Part shown: piece by piece, positions 12,355 through 26,760 of the stretch
Position numbering within the stretch: position 1 is the stretch's first letter
Layout: every line of letters starts with the position of its first letter
Assembly: GCA_009741485.1 (NCBI GenBank)
Contig: CM019227.1
Location: 19,074,268 to 19,138,267, forward strand
DNA: 64,000 nucleotides
DNA from: Malurus cyaneus samueli
Lineage: Eukaryota > Chordata > Aves > Passeriformes > Maluridae
Direction of reading: 5' to 3'
The notes under the pieces: generated by a model
Databases searched by the model: none
Seen by the model: only the letters and a program-made list of their open reading frames with translations
Told to the model about the DNA's origin: nothing
Program-made: the position numbers and the translations under genes

Positions 12355-12625
12355 GTGAAGAACACGGAGCTGTGTCAGGGGAGGTTTAGATCAAATAATA
12401 GGAAAAGGTTTTTCACCCACAGGGTGGTCGGGCACTGGAACAGGCTCCCCAGGGCAGTGATCATGTTCCCAAGCTTGTCAGAGTTCAAGAAATGTTTGGA
12501 CGAGGCTCTTAGGGACGTGGTAGGATTCTTGAGGTTGTCCTGTGCAGGGCCAGGAGCTGGACTTGATGATCCTTGTAGGTTCCTTCCAACTCAGGAGTTT
12601 TTAATATTCTTTTATTCTGATGTGC
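12355..12625 (+). mobile_element. CR1 LINE 3' fragment
   Basis: The sequence runs from ggaggtttagatcaaataat through the aggaaaaggtttttcaccc and ctggacttgatgatcc words to the terminal ttccttccaactcaggagt segment, with a decayed attctat end near 12615. This is the sense orientation of an avian CR1 3' end, 5'-truncated as usual. Confidence 0.85.
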
Positions 12626-15600
12626 TGCAGAGGGAGACTGGCCCCCAACTTTTACTTTTGTGCCACAAACAAAAGTCCCATTACTCATTACTGTGAATAA
12701 AATCAGACCAAAAACTATTTGGGTCACTTCTCCCAGCATCTTCATCCTCCTGCTCATTGAAGTCCAGTGCGAAGGACCTGTCTGGAGCAAGCCCACCCCT
12801 TCAGGGTCAGCATACTCACTTTGAAAGGTCCCAGCACCTGGGAACATAATTGGTCTCACTTCTGTGTCCGCATTTTGTCAGTGGGTCTTGCTCTCTCTTG
12901 GCAGAATTCCAAGATCAAGCATTTCTTCACCTAGTTTTCTTCTCTGGTTGCCTGTTCTTTGAAACCCCAGTGCAGCAGGATCTGCCACTTCATGCCAGCT
13001 GCTGCATACTAGCATTTGCCAGCTGGTTCCAAAGACATAGAATGAGTTTACACCAACAAAAGATCCCATGCAGGAATCAGGAAGCATGACTTTTGCAATG
13101 TTTTTGGTCACAAGCAATCCTATAGTGAACAGAAATCAATCTCCGTCAGCCTGGTTTCCAATCGAAATAAAACTTCAGCAATAATGCTGTTTGTGTTTGT
13201 TCATCCATCCCCAACAGCTCAGAACCCATCAGCAAATTTCACCCAAATCAGACCAAGGCATCAAGAAGCCAATGGTCTGACTCAACCTGTGACATGAGAT
13301 CCCTCTCTTTACCAGTTGCATAGGAAGAGCCCATACAGAAAGCTGCTGTGAGATCCCAACTTCTATCGGACACCAGAAAAGAGTAAACAAACCTTCCCCA
13401 AACACCTCCTCATGCAGGAACTTTAGGCAGGACTCACATTTCCCAGAACACCAGAGGATCCACCAGCAAAAAGAAAGCCTTGGAAGGTATGATTTCCTTG
13501 AGCTGGCTGCCCAGGCTTGCTGTCTCTGGTTTTGCACTGAGAATGTCACCACCATAAAATAGTGAATTTAATGTTGATAAACAGAATGACCAAGCACACC
13601 TGTACCTGATGGGCAGAAGCAGTTACTTATCTTGCGAGACCAGCACCCAAAAATGTCAGGCAGCATCAACCATGGCCAGGCCTCAGAGCAGCATAAGGGT
13701 CATGATTTTCTCACCCTTTCAGATGAGTTTTAAAGATAATGTTTTTTTCTCCCAGATTCACCGAAGACTCAGAACAAAATCCCAGGGAAACAATTGATGT
13801 CAGTGACTGATGTGCCCACTACAGTGCTTAAGCTGGTCATAGGAAGAAGCACAAAAATAATACAAGTTCACTGTTTAGCTAACACCAGCCAAAGGCAAAG
13901 TCAACAAACAGCCTTGGTATCTCTCAGGAGATACAAAGCTGACAAGCCCCAGCCTACCCTCAACAGACACGGGACACATTGACTTTGGCAGCGCTGACTA
14001 CTGCATGCTGTCATGTCAATAAACATCCCCATACAGATATCCAGGGGAGGTGAAGAGTCATGGAACATGGAGAGGAGCAGTGTTCACTATAAAAAGACAA
14101 GGGAGAGAGAAAAATCAATCTTAGAAATAATAACACCTCACTTCATGATATGCCCATGAATAAGGAAAAGTAGGAACACTAATGGGGGAGGCTATCCCAG
14201 ATCCTGTCCAGAAGACAGTATCGCCTATACTGCTGTACAGTTGGGCACAGCTAAGCAGGTGGTGTTGCTGCTGCTTTCCCGTATGCTTCCAGAAATACCC
14301 TTGCCTCACCACACAGGGCAAACTGCTCTGGTTGCTCTTCTCCAAGAACACAGTCCCCATGTGCCAGTTTGCATGGGGAGGGATGCAGCTCTCTGCCAGA
14401 CCGTGACTGGAGAGCTGACCTGGAGCAAGGTTCATTCAAGCCCACATCTGCTTTCACATCCAAGCCCTTTTCCACCTCATAGCCCAGAGGGAAATCCTTA
14501 GCAAAAGTGCATTAGGCTGATACAGTAGCTTACAGTTGACAATGCTATGATTCCATCCTTGTGGATGATGTGTAGTGATACTTGTGGGAAACCCAAAAGC
14601 AGAAAACTATGGCTCATGGTGCAAATTTCACTTGCTGAGATGTGACTTGTCTAACAAAGTCCCTTCAGCTACCTACTTGGAGAAGGAATGCTTGTTTCCA
14701 CCATGTTCAAGGAAAAGAGGGATGCCTGAAATGGAAGCAAGAAGCAAACAAGCAGTGCAGGCTGCAGAGAAAAGCTAGGCCATCAGTCCTGTCAGCCCAG
14801 AAAAGAGGACAGCTTGTGAACTACCTTCTGACTAGCAGCTATGTCCTCCAGGATATCAATTGGTTGTCCCTAATCTCACTGAGAGTGCACTCAGAGGTTA
14901 AAAAAGACATTAAACATTATTGGTCCCAGTATCAAAAAAGTATTGAATATCTGCATTTTTCATACCCTTTGTTTCTCTGCCTTCTGCCCCAGGAAACAGC
15001 AAGCCCACGCTACTTCATACCTTCCTTTTGCATCTGGCATACTTGAAAGAAGCTTCTCTTGGTGTCTTTCATGTCTGCTGGCCCCAGCACTTTGGCTTTG
15101 CTCATTCCATTCCTGAAAGCTCAGGCAATGCCACAATGCCCACTGTAGGTAACTTGTCCCTGTGTCTACCACCTGTCACCATGTCTACCCTTGGATGCCC
15201 CACCAAACATTACTCTTACATCAAGGAAGCTGGTCCTTGTACAAGATGCTGCTATTTCAGTAAATCAAGGATGAAAAGGAAGGCAAAGTTTCAGTCCAGT
15301 CTATCCATGGGGAATCAAATGTGAAATTCCACTCTTCCCAAAAGATCCAAGCTGTGCTTACAGCATAGGATCATTTTAAGAGCAACAATGCCCCCTGCCT
15401 GTCTCCACTCCTGCGCTCTCCTCCCCATTCCTTTCAATTTTCCGCCTACAAATCAGTTGATTTAGATCTGTCCCTTCTGTCTCACCACAGGTAGGATGTG
15501 CAACTACAGGTTTAAGGAAAATGCATCTTTCTGGACTGAATTCTGTTTCAACATGGTGTAGAGTAAGTGTGGCTTCACTGAAGTCTGAATCGGGGTTTGT

Positions 15601-18600
15601 TCAAGGATAAGACATCCTCAGGAGCACCCAGAAACTCAACCCCTTCTATTTTCAGCTTCATATTCCACACTAGTAACTTCATTCTGCCCTCTCCTTTCAA
15701 CTCCATCACCTTTTCTAAATTCCCAGTGTGCCAGAGAGAAGATACTGCCGAGATCTCACTGACCTCACTAGGGTGCTCCACATCTTCTTGCTCTATAAGG
15801 GTAGAGCCATGTCTTGACTCACTACTTTTTCCAAGTGGGGAACACATGAAAAGATGGTGGAGAGGCACCCTTTCAGGCACCTGCTGTGACCAGGCTCCCC
15901 ACAGGGAACTGGCTCACTGAGTACCCTTAGAAGAGGACTAGGAGAGCCTGAACCTGGAGGAGATCATTGAGACTCCACTGACTAAACAGGAGAGTTGGCA
16001 AAACCACTCTCTGGGCAGACAAGGGGCTGTGGTAGAATCACAGATATCCCTGACGCAGAGGAAACCAGGCACTGGGAACCTGGAATGAGGGACTCAGAAA
16101 CACATCAAGGGAAAAGTTTGGGGCGATGAGTCAGAGGCTGAGAGCAGACACAGGAACCGGCTATCACGCGGTAACCGGTTACTGCGTGTCAGCGTTACAG
16201 TCCATGTGCATTTGCTTAGTCTGTGCAAATAAGGTCACTTCAGCCAGCTTAGTGCAGTTCTGTCACATTGGCTAACTCGAATTCACTTGCATGTGCCATG
16301 GATTAGTCTGTGCACACACAGCTGCCCCCCACTGCCAGCTGAGGTACAGCAGTGTATTCCTCTGTGACAACTTGTTCAGTCTGTCCACACCTCCAGCTTC
16401 AGAACAGCTCCATCGGTGTGACAAGAAAAGCTCAAAGAAAAGCACCTGGGATGTGGTAAGGTAGCTAAGAAGGTCACACAAACAAGGTGACTAGTGGAGT
16501 TATGAAGCACAGTGAGGACCCATCCCATGCCACTTCAGCTTTCTATCTTGGGTATGCTTCCTCCAGGTCCACAGCCTCCCATGTTCCTCTTCTAGGCTGG
16601 AGCCTACTGGGATTGAATGGCTGCTTGACAGGACTGCCTTGTTAAGAGGTTTCACAATCAGCTCCCTGTGACTGCATTAAGTGGCCTACATCATCTGTTT
16701 TGACTTTACTGGATTTGTCTGTGTTCAATATATTTCTTGCAAGGGTCCCCGTTCAGCCCTCACTGACGTCAATGGGAGTCGGTCCATTCCCTTCAGTGAC
16801 AGCGAGAGCTGTCCCTTGGTGCTTGTATCTCATCTGTTCCATTTCAGTGCCCAGCTCCATACACCCTTCTACCCTTCCCATCCCTTCCACATGGCTGGCG
16901 GCTCTACCGTCTCCCTTATGGCTGAACAGAAGATCCTGTCCCAAAATCTCTCCTGTTCCCTGAAACTGCTGTGCACCACAAATATTGATTTTCTGAGCAC
17001 CTTCAGCATCGTATTTCCTCAGCTGGACCCTCAGTAATGTTTCCATTTCCTAATCCTTGACAAAGCAGGTTTCATAGGTTGGCCTCTCCACCTGGCAATG
17101 TCCTCCTTCTACAGTACAGTCATCCAGCTGGACAGTAAGGAAGGCTTTCCCTTCAGTTAGATTTATTTTTGCATTGGCTCAAGGATATGTTCCAATCCTA
17201 ACTTAGATCTCTGTGTGGGTGATTACCAAAGAGGAAAGCTGAACACTCACAGGAGTCTGAGAATCTGATTTCAACATGACACTCTGTTAAGGATTCCCAC
17301 TGAAATTTTGGATAATTCATTTAAATTCTTCACTCCCTCCTGTAAAACCAGGAATCATGCTCCCCTGTCTCCAGTGTTTCTTGACAGTGAGATGTCCTCA
17401 CAGAACTTTTGAGACCACTACTAAAGCTCTTGCAGAGAACTTTACATACCCAAGCCTTTCTGACTTAGCACCATCTAAGGCACTTCAAAAATGGACAAAG
17501 ATACAAAATATTTGCTGATCACCCACTAGATAAACCTTTCACCACATCCATGGACAGTCAGAGAAGAGGCAGGACAACACATGCCATGCATGCATTGTTT
17601 CCAGATCTTTCCTACGGCACTCACTGCAGTGATGCTGTGGAGAGGATCATGTACTCAACAGCTCCATGGCGTGACCCACTCCAGCCTTGCTTACGTTTGC
17701 ACGTTCGTCCTGGAGCCAAACTGTCTGTCTGATTTATGGTATCCTAAGGAAAATCTCGAATTAATGGCAGTAAATTTTTTGGAGAAGACCCATCTCATGG
17801 CAGAGGGAAAAAGACAAGGAAAACAGGGAACCACGGGAATTCTTCTCCTTTCACATGCCAGCTGGGCTTAGCTGGAGCTGGCTCCAATTATGCTGGTGGA
17901 AACCAGCACAGCATGCTCTTCTGAGACTGCCACAATAACTCCCAGTGCCAGAGATGCACTCTCAGGCAAAGTAGAAAGCAGATGGGCCAAATACAGCCCC
18001 CCAGCTTGTGCAGCAGGCATGGTCTGAGAGAATGGGATTATTTTTATCAATCAAAAGATTCTGCTGGAAGGGGTAGGTTTCCTGTGAGCTTCAGCAGCAA
18101 GGACTGAAGGGCAAAACACTCAAAGAGCAGTCAGCCACAGATGCAGAGGAACACTTTCAAGATATGGTTAGTCATACTGATACACAATGCCACAATTGAG
18201 GAATTGAGCCTCAGGAACAACCCTATATCCCACCAGATATAGAGATGAGAAGGAGGAGAGACAACTCTTCAAGGCTGATGATGTCCAGGATACTCCTGAA
18301 CATCAGCTCCCTGAGGATCTGCTCAGGCCTGTTAACTCTGTCGTAGGGAAAGCCACTCGGACTGAGTTGATCACTCCTGGCTCCCATCTCAAAGGCAAAT
18401 CCTGGGGAATGAACTGCCAAAGACAAGGCCAGCCAGCTCTGCATTCCCTCAGAACTTCATCTGCACAGCATCGGTATCAGAAAACAGGCAGGGGATGGGA
18501 ACATGCAGTGACATTGCTGTCAGACTAATAAGGAACCAGGGATGCGAGGAGGGCAAAGGAAGAGGGATGGAAAAGGTGAACATGGGCTGCCAGATCCTCA

Positions 18601-21600
18601 CTCAGGTGGGAGCTGGGCAGAAATGGCAGTGAATCCACTATTTACGAGGAGTAAAGTGCTACAGAGCACAGCTAGGTCTGGACTACCTTCACCAACACCA
18701 CAGCCTGCCAAGCTCCTAATAAAACCCAACACAGGTTGATTTGGGTTCTCATGCTGCTCCAGAGCAGCAGCTTCCCCCTCCCTACTTGGGGTTCACATGC
18801 ACTGTGAAGCAAGTGCTTCCCCAGCATCTCACCACATCCATCTCTACAGGGCTTCCCCACCCACCTCTACAGCCAAACAGAGCAGCTCAGGAGTAGTGGG
18901 CCCATGCGTAACTCGCCCTCAACCACCCCACCTTGCCACACAAGCCTCCCCATTCCAAGCAGGGATGGAGTACGCCCACAGTCTGTTGTTGTTGGTTTTG
19001 GCTCAGCAGTAGCAGGCTGCTTCCAGCAAGAGTGGTATGAATAATTGCCCAATTAACTGGAGGAACTTCCAGATGTGTGTTTGCTTTCATACCCATCCAG
19101 CCCCCCTCAATCCCACATGCCTAATGCTGTGAAGAGTGGTGGGGGTGGGAGAGCTATGGCTTTGTGAACTCGTGCAGCAGCATGGGCAGGGCTCGCCAGC
19201 TGCCTGGCTCAGCTCCCCTTTCCATCCCCACCTCCCTCCCACTCTTTAAATGGGGAAATGGTCTTTTTTAACGACCCCCGGGAGAAGGAAATTTGCCCTG
19301 CCTGCCAGAGCTTGGTTACACATGCCAAAAGCCAAGCAAGCAGAGAAGAAAGCTGATCCCATGTTATGATTTTTATCAGGTGCACATACAGTGAACTCTC
19401 TTAAGATAGGTTGCCATTTTTTGTCATTTCACCCACCTTTTCCCATTGAATAATCTCACACTCAGCAGAGGTTTTATTGTCAGCTAAACAGCTTTCATGC
19501 TGCAGGACACTGGGAAACCTTTCAAGATTGTGGTTATTCCCTGTTTTCAGCAGAATCAAGCACCACCCATCTGTTTCTCACCATCTGAGAAAGGACTCTT
19601 TCTAGGATCCAGATAGAGATTTGACCTGGGCATGTGGTGTCTGGAATTCAGTCAATGGAACAAGGCCAAAAGGTGGCTCAGACCCCACATTTGATGCAAG
19701 TTTCCCACAATCCCTCCCTCACACAAAAAGTGAAAGGGGTGGTTTTCACCTCTGATTTTAGCACCCAATTTGGTATCTTAGCATCTAAACTTCAGTAAGA
19801 AGAAACAGCTCTAGAGTGATCTGCTCCACGCAATAGTGCTCAAGACAAAATGAGCTGATTCACTCTGCACAGGACAGATGGAGCTCAGAGGACAAAATTA
19901 CACCAGATGGCAAACTTCTACACAGCTACTGTTTAGAGAAAAAAATGCCATCCAAAACACACATCCTGTCCAACCACAGCAAGAATGAGCAATTCCAGGT
20001 CAAGGCATTCTCCCAGATCAAACCCTCAGCCTCGGGACCCTTTGGACAAGATGTCCAGAAATAATAGGAGCTAGAGGTGATGACTCTGCAAGAGGCGTCA
20101 GCTTGGCATTCTGGCCTTTGCACTTCTTGTGTCATCCAGCTCCCAAGGCTTTATCTTTCAAACCTTCAGATAAGCAATTAGCAGAGAGCATCCAGGACTT
20201 AACCCCAGCCAGAACATCTCCTTTAGCTCCAGTATATGGATGCACACATGGCACTGTTGAGTCAGAAGGCTGCAGAGATCTGCTTCTCACCCAGCAGCTG
20301 GCAAAGCCTAAACCAAAGAAAGAGGACAAACTGCCACGTGATCCTTCCACACAGAGAAGAGGGGAAGCAGAGGGCCAGGGGAAGTCTGGCTTACTGCAGG
20401 CCAAGCAAATGCTCATTCTAACTGAGCAGCTTCAGAGAAAATGTTCTCCTAAAGCTGGGAAATTATTTGGATGAGCTCTGCTCCCATCCTTTGAATCATG
20501 ACAAGTGGACAGGGCAGACAGCCAAGCTCCAAATACCTTTGAAAGATGAACGATTATGTTCTCCTGAGAGAAGCTCAACAGCCATCATTAACTTTTCAGT
20601 AATCAGCAAATAGCCCAGTGTCAAAAACTCCTTCCCCTGCCAAATTTCCATACCACTCATCTCGAGACCGGGATATAAAGTCCCATTTCTCACAAATCTC
20701 TCTTCAATCACTGGAAAAGTGCTGCTGCCAGGAATGACTTTTCCTTGCCCCTTAGATTGCTATTCATATCTAGCCCACATACAGCAATGACGATTCATTT
20801 GCCCCCTTCCAGCAAAGAAACTCCACAGCACATTTTCAGGTCAAATGGAGAACTAAATTATCAAGTTATTCCTTCAGACAGAGCATGAACCTGGTTGCTG
20901 GAGGGCAGCTGTCCCACTGTAACACCTGCCTTTTGGAGGAGTAATTCACAGCTCCTGTGCTTGTCCTGCCTTACATGGGGCAGTTTCTGCAGGTCCTCCC
21001 ACAAGAGAAAAGGGCCTTGAAGCCTGGGCAGAAAAGAGGAGGTGCCGCTTGTATGCGGAACATAAGGAAGGCAGGGTCTGAGATCTTGCCTGAGGGGTAA
21101 GATTGTACAGGACTAAAAGCAATAAAGATGGGGATTTCGATAAATGCCCAATGGAAGAAACTGTGTTTCTGAAGGACAGAAAAAACCTTGCAGGTGTTCT
21201 GGGCAGGTGTGGATGTCTCAACCCACTCCAGCATTGGCAGGGCACTAAGCCCGCTGCCCATAGTGCTGCTGTCAGAATGTAGAGGAAACTTTCAGACTGG
21301 GCAGTATTTTGCAAGAATGGAACAAGTGGCTTCCCCTCCACAGCCATTGCCCTCTCCACCACCCCACATGACTTGAAGAGGGCCATAAATGTTTCCAGCA
21401 TAGCACTTTACCAAGCATTTGTCATAAATTACAGTCCCGTGCCAATAATAAGTCAGGTAATAGCGACACTTTTTTGTCTGCCAGCTGCAGAAAAGGTGGT
21501 AGAAGGGAGGGAGGAAGGTGAGAGGAGACTCCTATTAGCACCAAGCTGGATTTTACATGCAGTGGAAAGTGTTTGTTCAGCTGGATGTGAGAACAGTCTT

Positions 21601-24600
21601 AACCAAAGAGCACACACTAATGAAAACAGTGTGTGAAGGGGTGAGGGGCACCAGCACAGAGTAGCAATTCACGTTCCAGCACAGGTGCGAAGGCTGCAAG
21701 GACCAGGCCTAGGCCAGAGCAGCACCAAGCCTGCTTTTGCTCCAGCTCCATTTCACACCTCTGGAAACACTAATTGCAGGTTCTGCTTTGCCTTAAAGAG
21801 AACACAGGCAGGCCTGAGAGCATCCAGTACCATGGATTTTGATGTAAAGCCCTCTTGAGATCTGAGCATGCCCTGGATGTTTGGCTGGGACAGACACCAT
21901 CCCTCTCCAGGCAGACGCCCTCTGGGCACCATACCCTCTTATCCTTCACCCAGGCAGGTGCAGCCTATTCTCAGGCCTCCAGAAAGCAGAGCCAAGGAAT
22001 CACAGCCTGGTTTTGCACTTACTTATCCAGACACCTCTGCTGTGAACTCTGCAGGTGCACCACTCCCATTCTATCGCACTATGAGTCAAATGCAGCAGAG
22101 ACCCCAAAGACTCAGAGCCAGCAGCCCAGACAGAGGCACAACAGAGGCTACAAGGGACCCTGATTCCTACAAAACAGATTCTGCTTTGCCTGGAGAAAGC
22201 CAATGAGCCCCCTGAGAAAAGGCAGCACTATGTTTTAACTGGAGCAGAGGAGTGCAGGGGGAAAAAGGGTTCAAGCCAACGTCAAAGACAATGCAAGGCA
22301 TAAATGAAGCAACATTTAGCTATCCATCCATGTCTGTAGCATGTGGCTGACCAGCAGTCCCTGGAGCTTATAGGACAGTGCTGCACTTGGGAATTAACCA
22401 AACTCCTTCAGTAACCTTCCTAGGAAAAGCCCTTGGAAAATGAGTAATTCCCTAAGATCCCACAGGTCATCAGGCAGGCAGTCCACAGGTGGAAGTAAAC
22501 AGTCATGTGCAAGATCCTTCTGCAGTGAACTCTCCTCCTCCAGAGTCAGGAGTTGGTAAGAGGGCCCCAAAGACAGCAGCCTCAAAGAGAGCAGCCAAAG
22601 GAATCTCTGTGGACTGGACACTACCAAGTACAGAACACCACAGCAGCACCTGCAGCCAAAGCTGGATCCTGACAAGCAACATCACACTCAAATACCTGGT
22701 GCAATATGTTTGGAGTGTACCACACACCACCACAGTCTCCTTATAGAAGAAAGGGATTAAAGTCATCCTAAAAGGAAACTGATAATTCCCTCCTCAAAAA
22801 TCCCCTCTCCACACCAAGAGGATCATCCAGAAGTTAACCTTTCACATTCATGGTACAATGTGATTGCTCCCCCCTAAAAGGCAGGAGCTGCCATAGCTGA
22901 GGCAAGGGAAAGGACAAAGAAACAGGAAAAGGTGACTGCAACTTGTCAAATGGGAAATCCACAGAGCACTCCTTGCAGTCACAGAGAAACGCATGGCTGC
23001 CTTCATGACCACATTCTTTTTGTGTCATTAAAACATACACCAGCACTCTCCCAGTTTTGGGGCCATCAGCTTTAGCCTCACCTTCATTGCCAGGAGTAAC
23101 ATCAGCAGCTCATCTAAAGGGGCAGAAGCACATCTGGCTGCAGCAAGTGGAAGACAAGTGATCCACACCACTGAGCAAATCTCCCATTAAGATGCTGGCA
23201 CATGATAGGAAAAAGATTTGCTTAATTATCCCATGGTAATTCCCAGTTTTATCCACAGGGGGTCAGACTTGGCCAAGGCTTATCAGCTTTCCCCACGAGC
23301 AGGTCAGGGCAAACCCCACTGCTGTGAGACCAGCAAAGCCATTGTTTTACTAGCCTAGCTTAGGTTTTGGCTCAAGACCCTTCTGTGTTTCCTGATGATC
23401 CTCCAACGGTTACTCTGCCCGCCCTACCAGTGCAAATGTCCTCTCTAAGCTTTTGGACACCTGTGAGGACAGCTCTCCTGAGAGGGATCATTCCATCCAC
23501 TCAGCCACTCCTCACATGTTCTTCTTTCCTTGCTTTCATGCTATTTCCCCATCCAGCCTTCCAGTCGCTCCCCTGCCCCTGCCAAAAAGCCTCCATTACA
23601 TCCAGCGCCTAGTCCATAACTCCAGCTTGGTTTCCTAAAAAAAATGAGACATATACAACTGTATGTACCAGAAAAATTTCTGTTCCTGTATGTTCTGGAA
23701 AAAGTATGCTCAGGGGGAATAGGATTCCCACTCTAAGAAATAGCTCACTTGTTATTGGTCTTCAGAGAACAGGTCTGCAGAGAGAGAAGCCACCATCAAG
23801 ACACAAACCCAAAGATCACAGGCTTCACTGCACTTGTGGAACACTGCACATGAAAGTGTTCCAAAACTCTGGGAACTTGCAGGATATAAACAAAGATCCT
23901 TCTTTCATCCCTCAAAAGCCTTTGCAGACTCACTGCCTTCCATGTCCATGGGGTCACCAGGTCTTGCTCTTTATTTGAACCACTGCAGGGTTTAGGATTT
24001 AGAGGGCCTGGCATTCCTTGGCTTCTGTAAAACTGTCAGCAATGAACATCTTCCTCCAGGAACAGGAGGAGATGCATTCAAACATGTTTTCCACCAGCCG
24101 TCAGCCAGCTACTCAAGGAAGATTTTCTCCCTCTCTCACACAGTCACAGACAGTTCAACAGCCTGAACACAGGCTAATAGAGATTACTTATATAGCCAAG
24201 CAACCTCCAAAGTTTTACAGCACACAACATCCACTCTGCTCACATAATTTTCCATTATTTCTGCCCATAAAAGCCCAAACACTGCTGTCTCCTTTTATAC
24301 TGGTGTCACACAGGCCCCTCTCCTGAAAGATTCCCCACACTGATCTTACTTCTGCCTCTTTGAACTCTATCCCTCTATGGCACACAGAGTACTGGAATTC
24401 AGTAAAACTATCAGGCAATGCAGAGGCTTTGGTCAGCATTATAACCCTAAAATATCTCTTGATAATGTACCACTGAGTATCAGGACAGAAGTTAGGAGAC
24501 AGCCTTCAATTAATCATACTTTCAAAACACTGAGAACAACTGGCTAAACTGTGTTCAGCTCCAACCACAGTTCACATCTCAGCAGAGAAACTCCGGGAGT

Positions 24601-25359
24601 CCAGTCCCTCTCCTTGTGCCTGCTCTTGCTTTTCCAAAGCCTGTCAATCCCCAGCTTTTTTTGCCTCATGTGAACACCATCTCTCTGCCTCAGTTTCCTA
24701 GGTGGGACATGAGAATACCAGCATTGCTTTACCTCAGAGGGATACTATGAGCCCAAACATACAAAATACTTAGGTCCCATATACTACAGTGAAAGCATCT
24801 ATAAATGCTGAAGACAGATGAAATTTCTCCATCCTCCTAAAATATCTTAACAAATGCTGCCACATTTCTCTCTGTCCTCACACCTCTCAATCTACTTCTA
24901 ACCTCTCTTAAATGTGCTTTCCTTGCTAATTCAGCTTCATTTAGCACAAGGAACATAATGCTTCACCTCTACAGAAGTGCCCTCTAGGATCCTGCAGAAT
25001 CAAACACAAGTGAATATAAAATAATGTAGTACAATTTCCAATTTATATTTGGATTGACAAATTACTTTCCAGCACAGTCTCTGGAACATGCTCCACAACA
25101 TGAGTTTATTGCTGTTCACAGTAGCATTAGACAGTCACAAGGAAGCCTTAAAGGAAGCATATTACCAGGACTGCTTAGTACTTCCCCCCAGTTTGGAACT
25201 CATGCCTCCTTTGGAGCAGTGGGACTGCCCTGCCTGGCCACTATCAGAGGCACAGCACTGCCCAAGATCCCACTGACCATTTGTCACAGCAGAGCGGTTG
25301 CTGTGTCTGCAGGACAGGGGCCTGTAAGAAAGGTGGGGACAGCCTTTACAGCTGGGCCT
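12626..25359. other. intergenic region, no supported gene
   Basis: About 12.7 kb shows no recognised exon, RNA gene or long repeat. Open frames are short and mutually overlapping on both strands. The only points of note are a local CpG cluster with a Grainyhead-type palindrome near 16170 and a CRE octamer at 16764-16771. Distant enhancers could lie here, but that cannot be read from one sequence. Confidence 0.55.
16165..16188. promoter_or_regulatory. Grainyhead-like palindromic site (AACCGGTT)
   Basis: A 24-bp near-palindrome with a single mismatched pair is centred on AACCGGTT (16173-16180), the known consensus of Grainyhead-like factors. A second half-site, gaaccgg, lies 15 bases upstream at 16154. 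The surroundings are locally rich in CpG although the region is otherwise CpG-poor. Binding is inferred, not shown. Confidence 0.4.
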
Positions 25360-25643
25360 GTAGCAACAGGACAAAGGGGAGTGATTTTAAACTGAAAGAG
25401 GGGAGATTTAGCCTAGATATTAGGAAAAGGTTTTTACAATAAAGGTGGTGAGGCCCTGTCACAGGCTGCCCAGAGAATCTGTGGCTGCCCCATACCTAAA
25501 AGTGTTCTTTTAGGACTAGGTTGGACCAGGTTGGACAGGGCTTGGAGTAACCTGGCAGAGTGGAAGGTGTCCCTGCCCATGGCAGGAGGTGGGACTGGAT
25601 GGGCTTTACGGTCTGTTCCAACCCAAATCATGCTAGGATTTTA
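25360..25643 (+). mobile_element. CR1 LINE 3' fragment
   Basis: Sense CR1 words appear in the expected order: gcctagatattaggaaaagg, then ggtgaggccctgtcacaggc, ggacagggcttggagtaacc, tgcccatggcaggaggtg and finally ttccaacccaaatcatgcta. The fragment is 5'-truncated and its terminal repeat has decayed. Confidence 0.9.
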
Positions 25644-26065
25644 CCTTGCCTCTAATCATTGCCCAGTAGCTTTAAGAAAATACAAAAAAAAAACCCTCTT
25701 AAGATCCCATTTAAAATGCAACTGCAAATGGCTCCAAGTCCTCTGTGTGTTTTATGTTTCATTATTATGTTTCGTACTTTCCTTGTGGTCCTTTGTGGTT
25801 TTCTTTAGATTGTAAACCTTCCAGGTAAGAGATTTGTTATCTCTTTGGCAAGATCCTGCCATACCAAGCTGTGTACATTTACAGCACCATATAAAAGATT
25901 AGTGCTTTATTGGCCACTGAAGCATTGCTAGTTAATAATCTTTAATGTGGCTGTTATTTTTCCAGTCGTAAACAGAACACTAGTGCCAAGTCAAGTCCAA
26001 TAAACACTATGGAAATCCCTCATCTTGAAATGAACCAATTTCTGTCCCGGAACTTTCAGCTCCAC

Positions 26066-26087
26066 AAAAAAAAAAAAAAAAAAAAAA
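26066..26087. repeat. 22-base poly-A tract
   Basis: An uninterrupted run of 22 A residues follows ctccac. No processed gene copy is recognised immediately 5' of it, so it is a plain mononucleotide repeat. It may be the tail of an unrecognised retrocopy. Confidence 0.9.
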
Positions 26088-26312
26088 TCACATTGTTACT
26101 GAGCACAAAGTATCCAGATTTTAGAGCTTTCCTGAAGCAACAATTGTTTCTCACATTTGCACTGAGCTTTTCCCAGCCGCCAGGGCAGAAGCACAGCCCG
26201 AGTCCTCCTCATTTAGCACTGTTCAAGGAGCCAAGCAAAGGCTAAGGCTTAATATCCACAGCCTATGCTGTGTACCCTCTGTGTTACCTCTGTGGCTGGA
26301 GATCTATACAGC

Positions 26313-26320
26313 TGACGTCA
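26313..26320. promoter_or_regulatory. perfect CRE (TGACGTCA)
   Basis: A full palindromic cAMP-response element lies about 1.0 kb upstream of the CpG island. CREB/ATF binding is plausible for a neuronal gene. An octamer alone is weak evidence, because one more copy occurs at 16764-16771. Confidence 0.3.
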
Positions 26321-26470
26321 GGAAAGGCCCTGAAGGAGCTGGTCCTGCGGAGATGTGATGATTCTGCTCTGGCTCTTTAGAATGGAACAAAAGAGAACAA
26401 AGTTATGAAACCACAACTTTGAAGGACACCATAAAACAAACATCCATCTAGGGCAATTCCAAATGTGTAA

Positions 26471-26760
26471 TTCATAGAATCCCAGAATCTCAGAGTGGTT
26501 TAGGTTGAAAGGGACTTTAGAGCTTATTTGGTTCCATCCCCTTCCATGGGCAGGGACACCTTACACTATCCCAGGTTGCTCCAAGCTCTGTCCTACCTGG
26601 CCTTGAACACTTTCAGAAATCCAGGGGCAGTCACAGTTTCTCTGGACAGTGTGTGCCAGGGCCTCACTATTCTCTGAGCAAAGAATTTTCTTCTGAAAAT
26701 CTAATCAAAACCTACGCTCATTTATTCCCCTTAGCAATTCCCCCCTGTATTTCTGCTACT
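26471..26760 (-). mobile_element. CR1 LINE 3' fragment
   Basis: It begins with the reversed terminus catagaatcccagaatctc, followed by ggtttaggttgaaagggact and the ccatgggcagggacacctt, ccaggttgctccaagctctg and gaattttcttctgaaaatct words in antisense order. It is 5'-truncated and lies about 450 bp upstream of the TBC1D24 CpG island. Confidence 0.9.

Noticed and set aside
12352..12696. 114-codon frame (MVKNTELCQGRF...)
   Set aside because: It is a translation of the CR1 3' untranslated-like end, not a gene.
16764..16779. TGACGTCAATGGGAGT, resembling a cytomegalovirus enhancer repeat
   Set aside because: A single short match with no further viral sequence around it; best read as a chance CRE.
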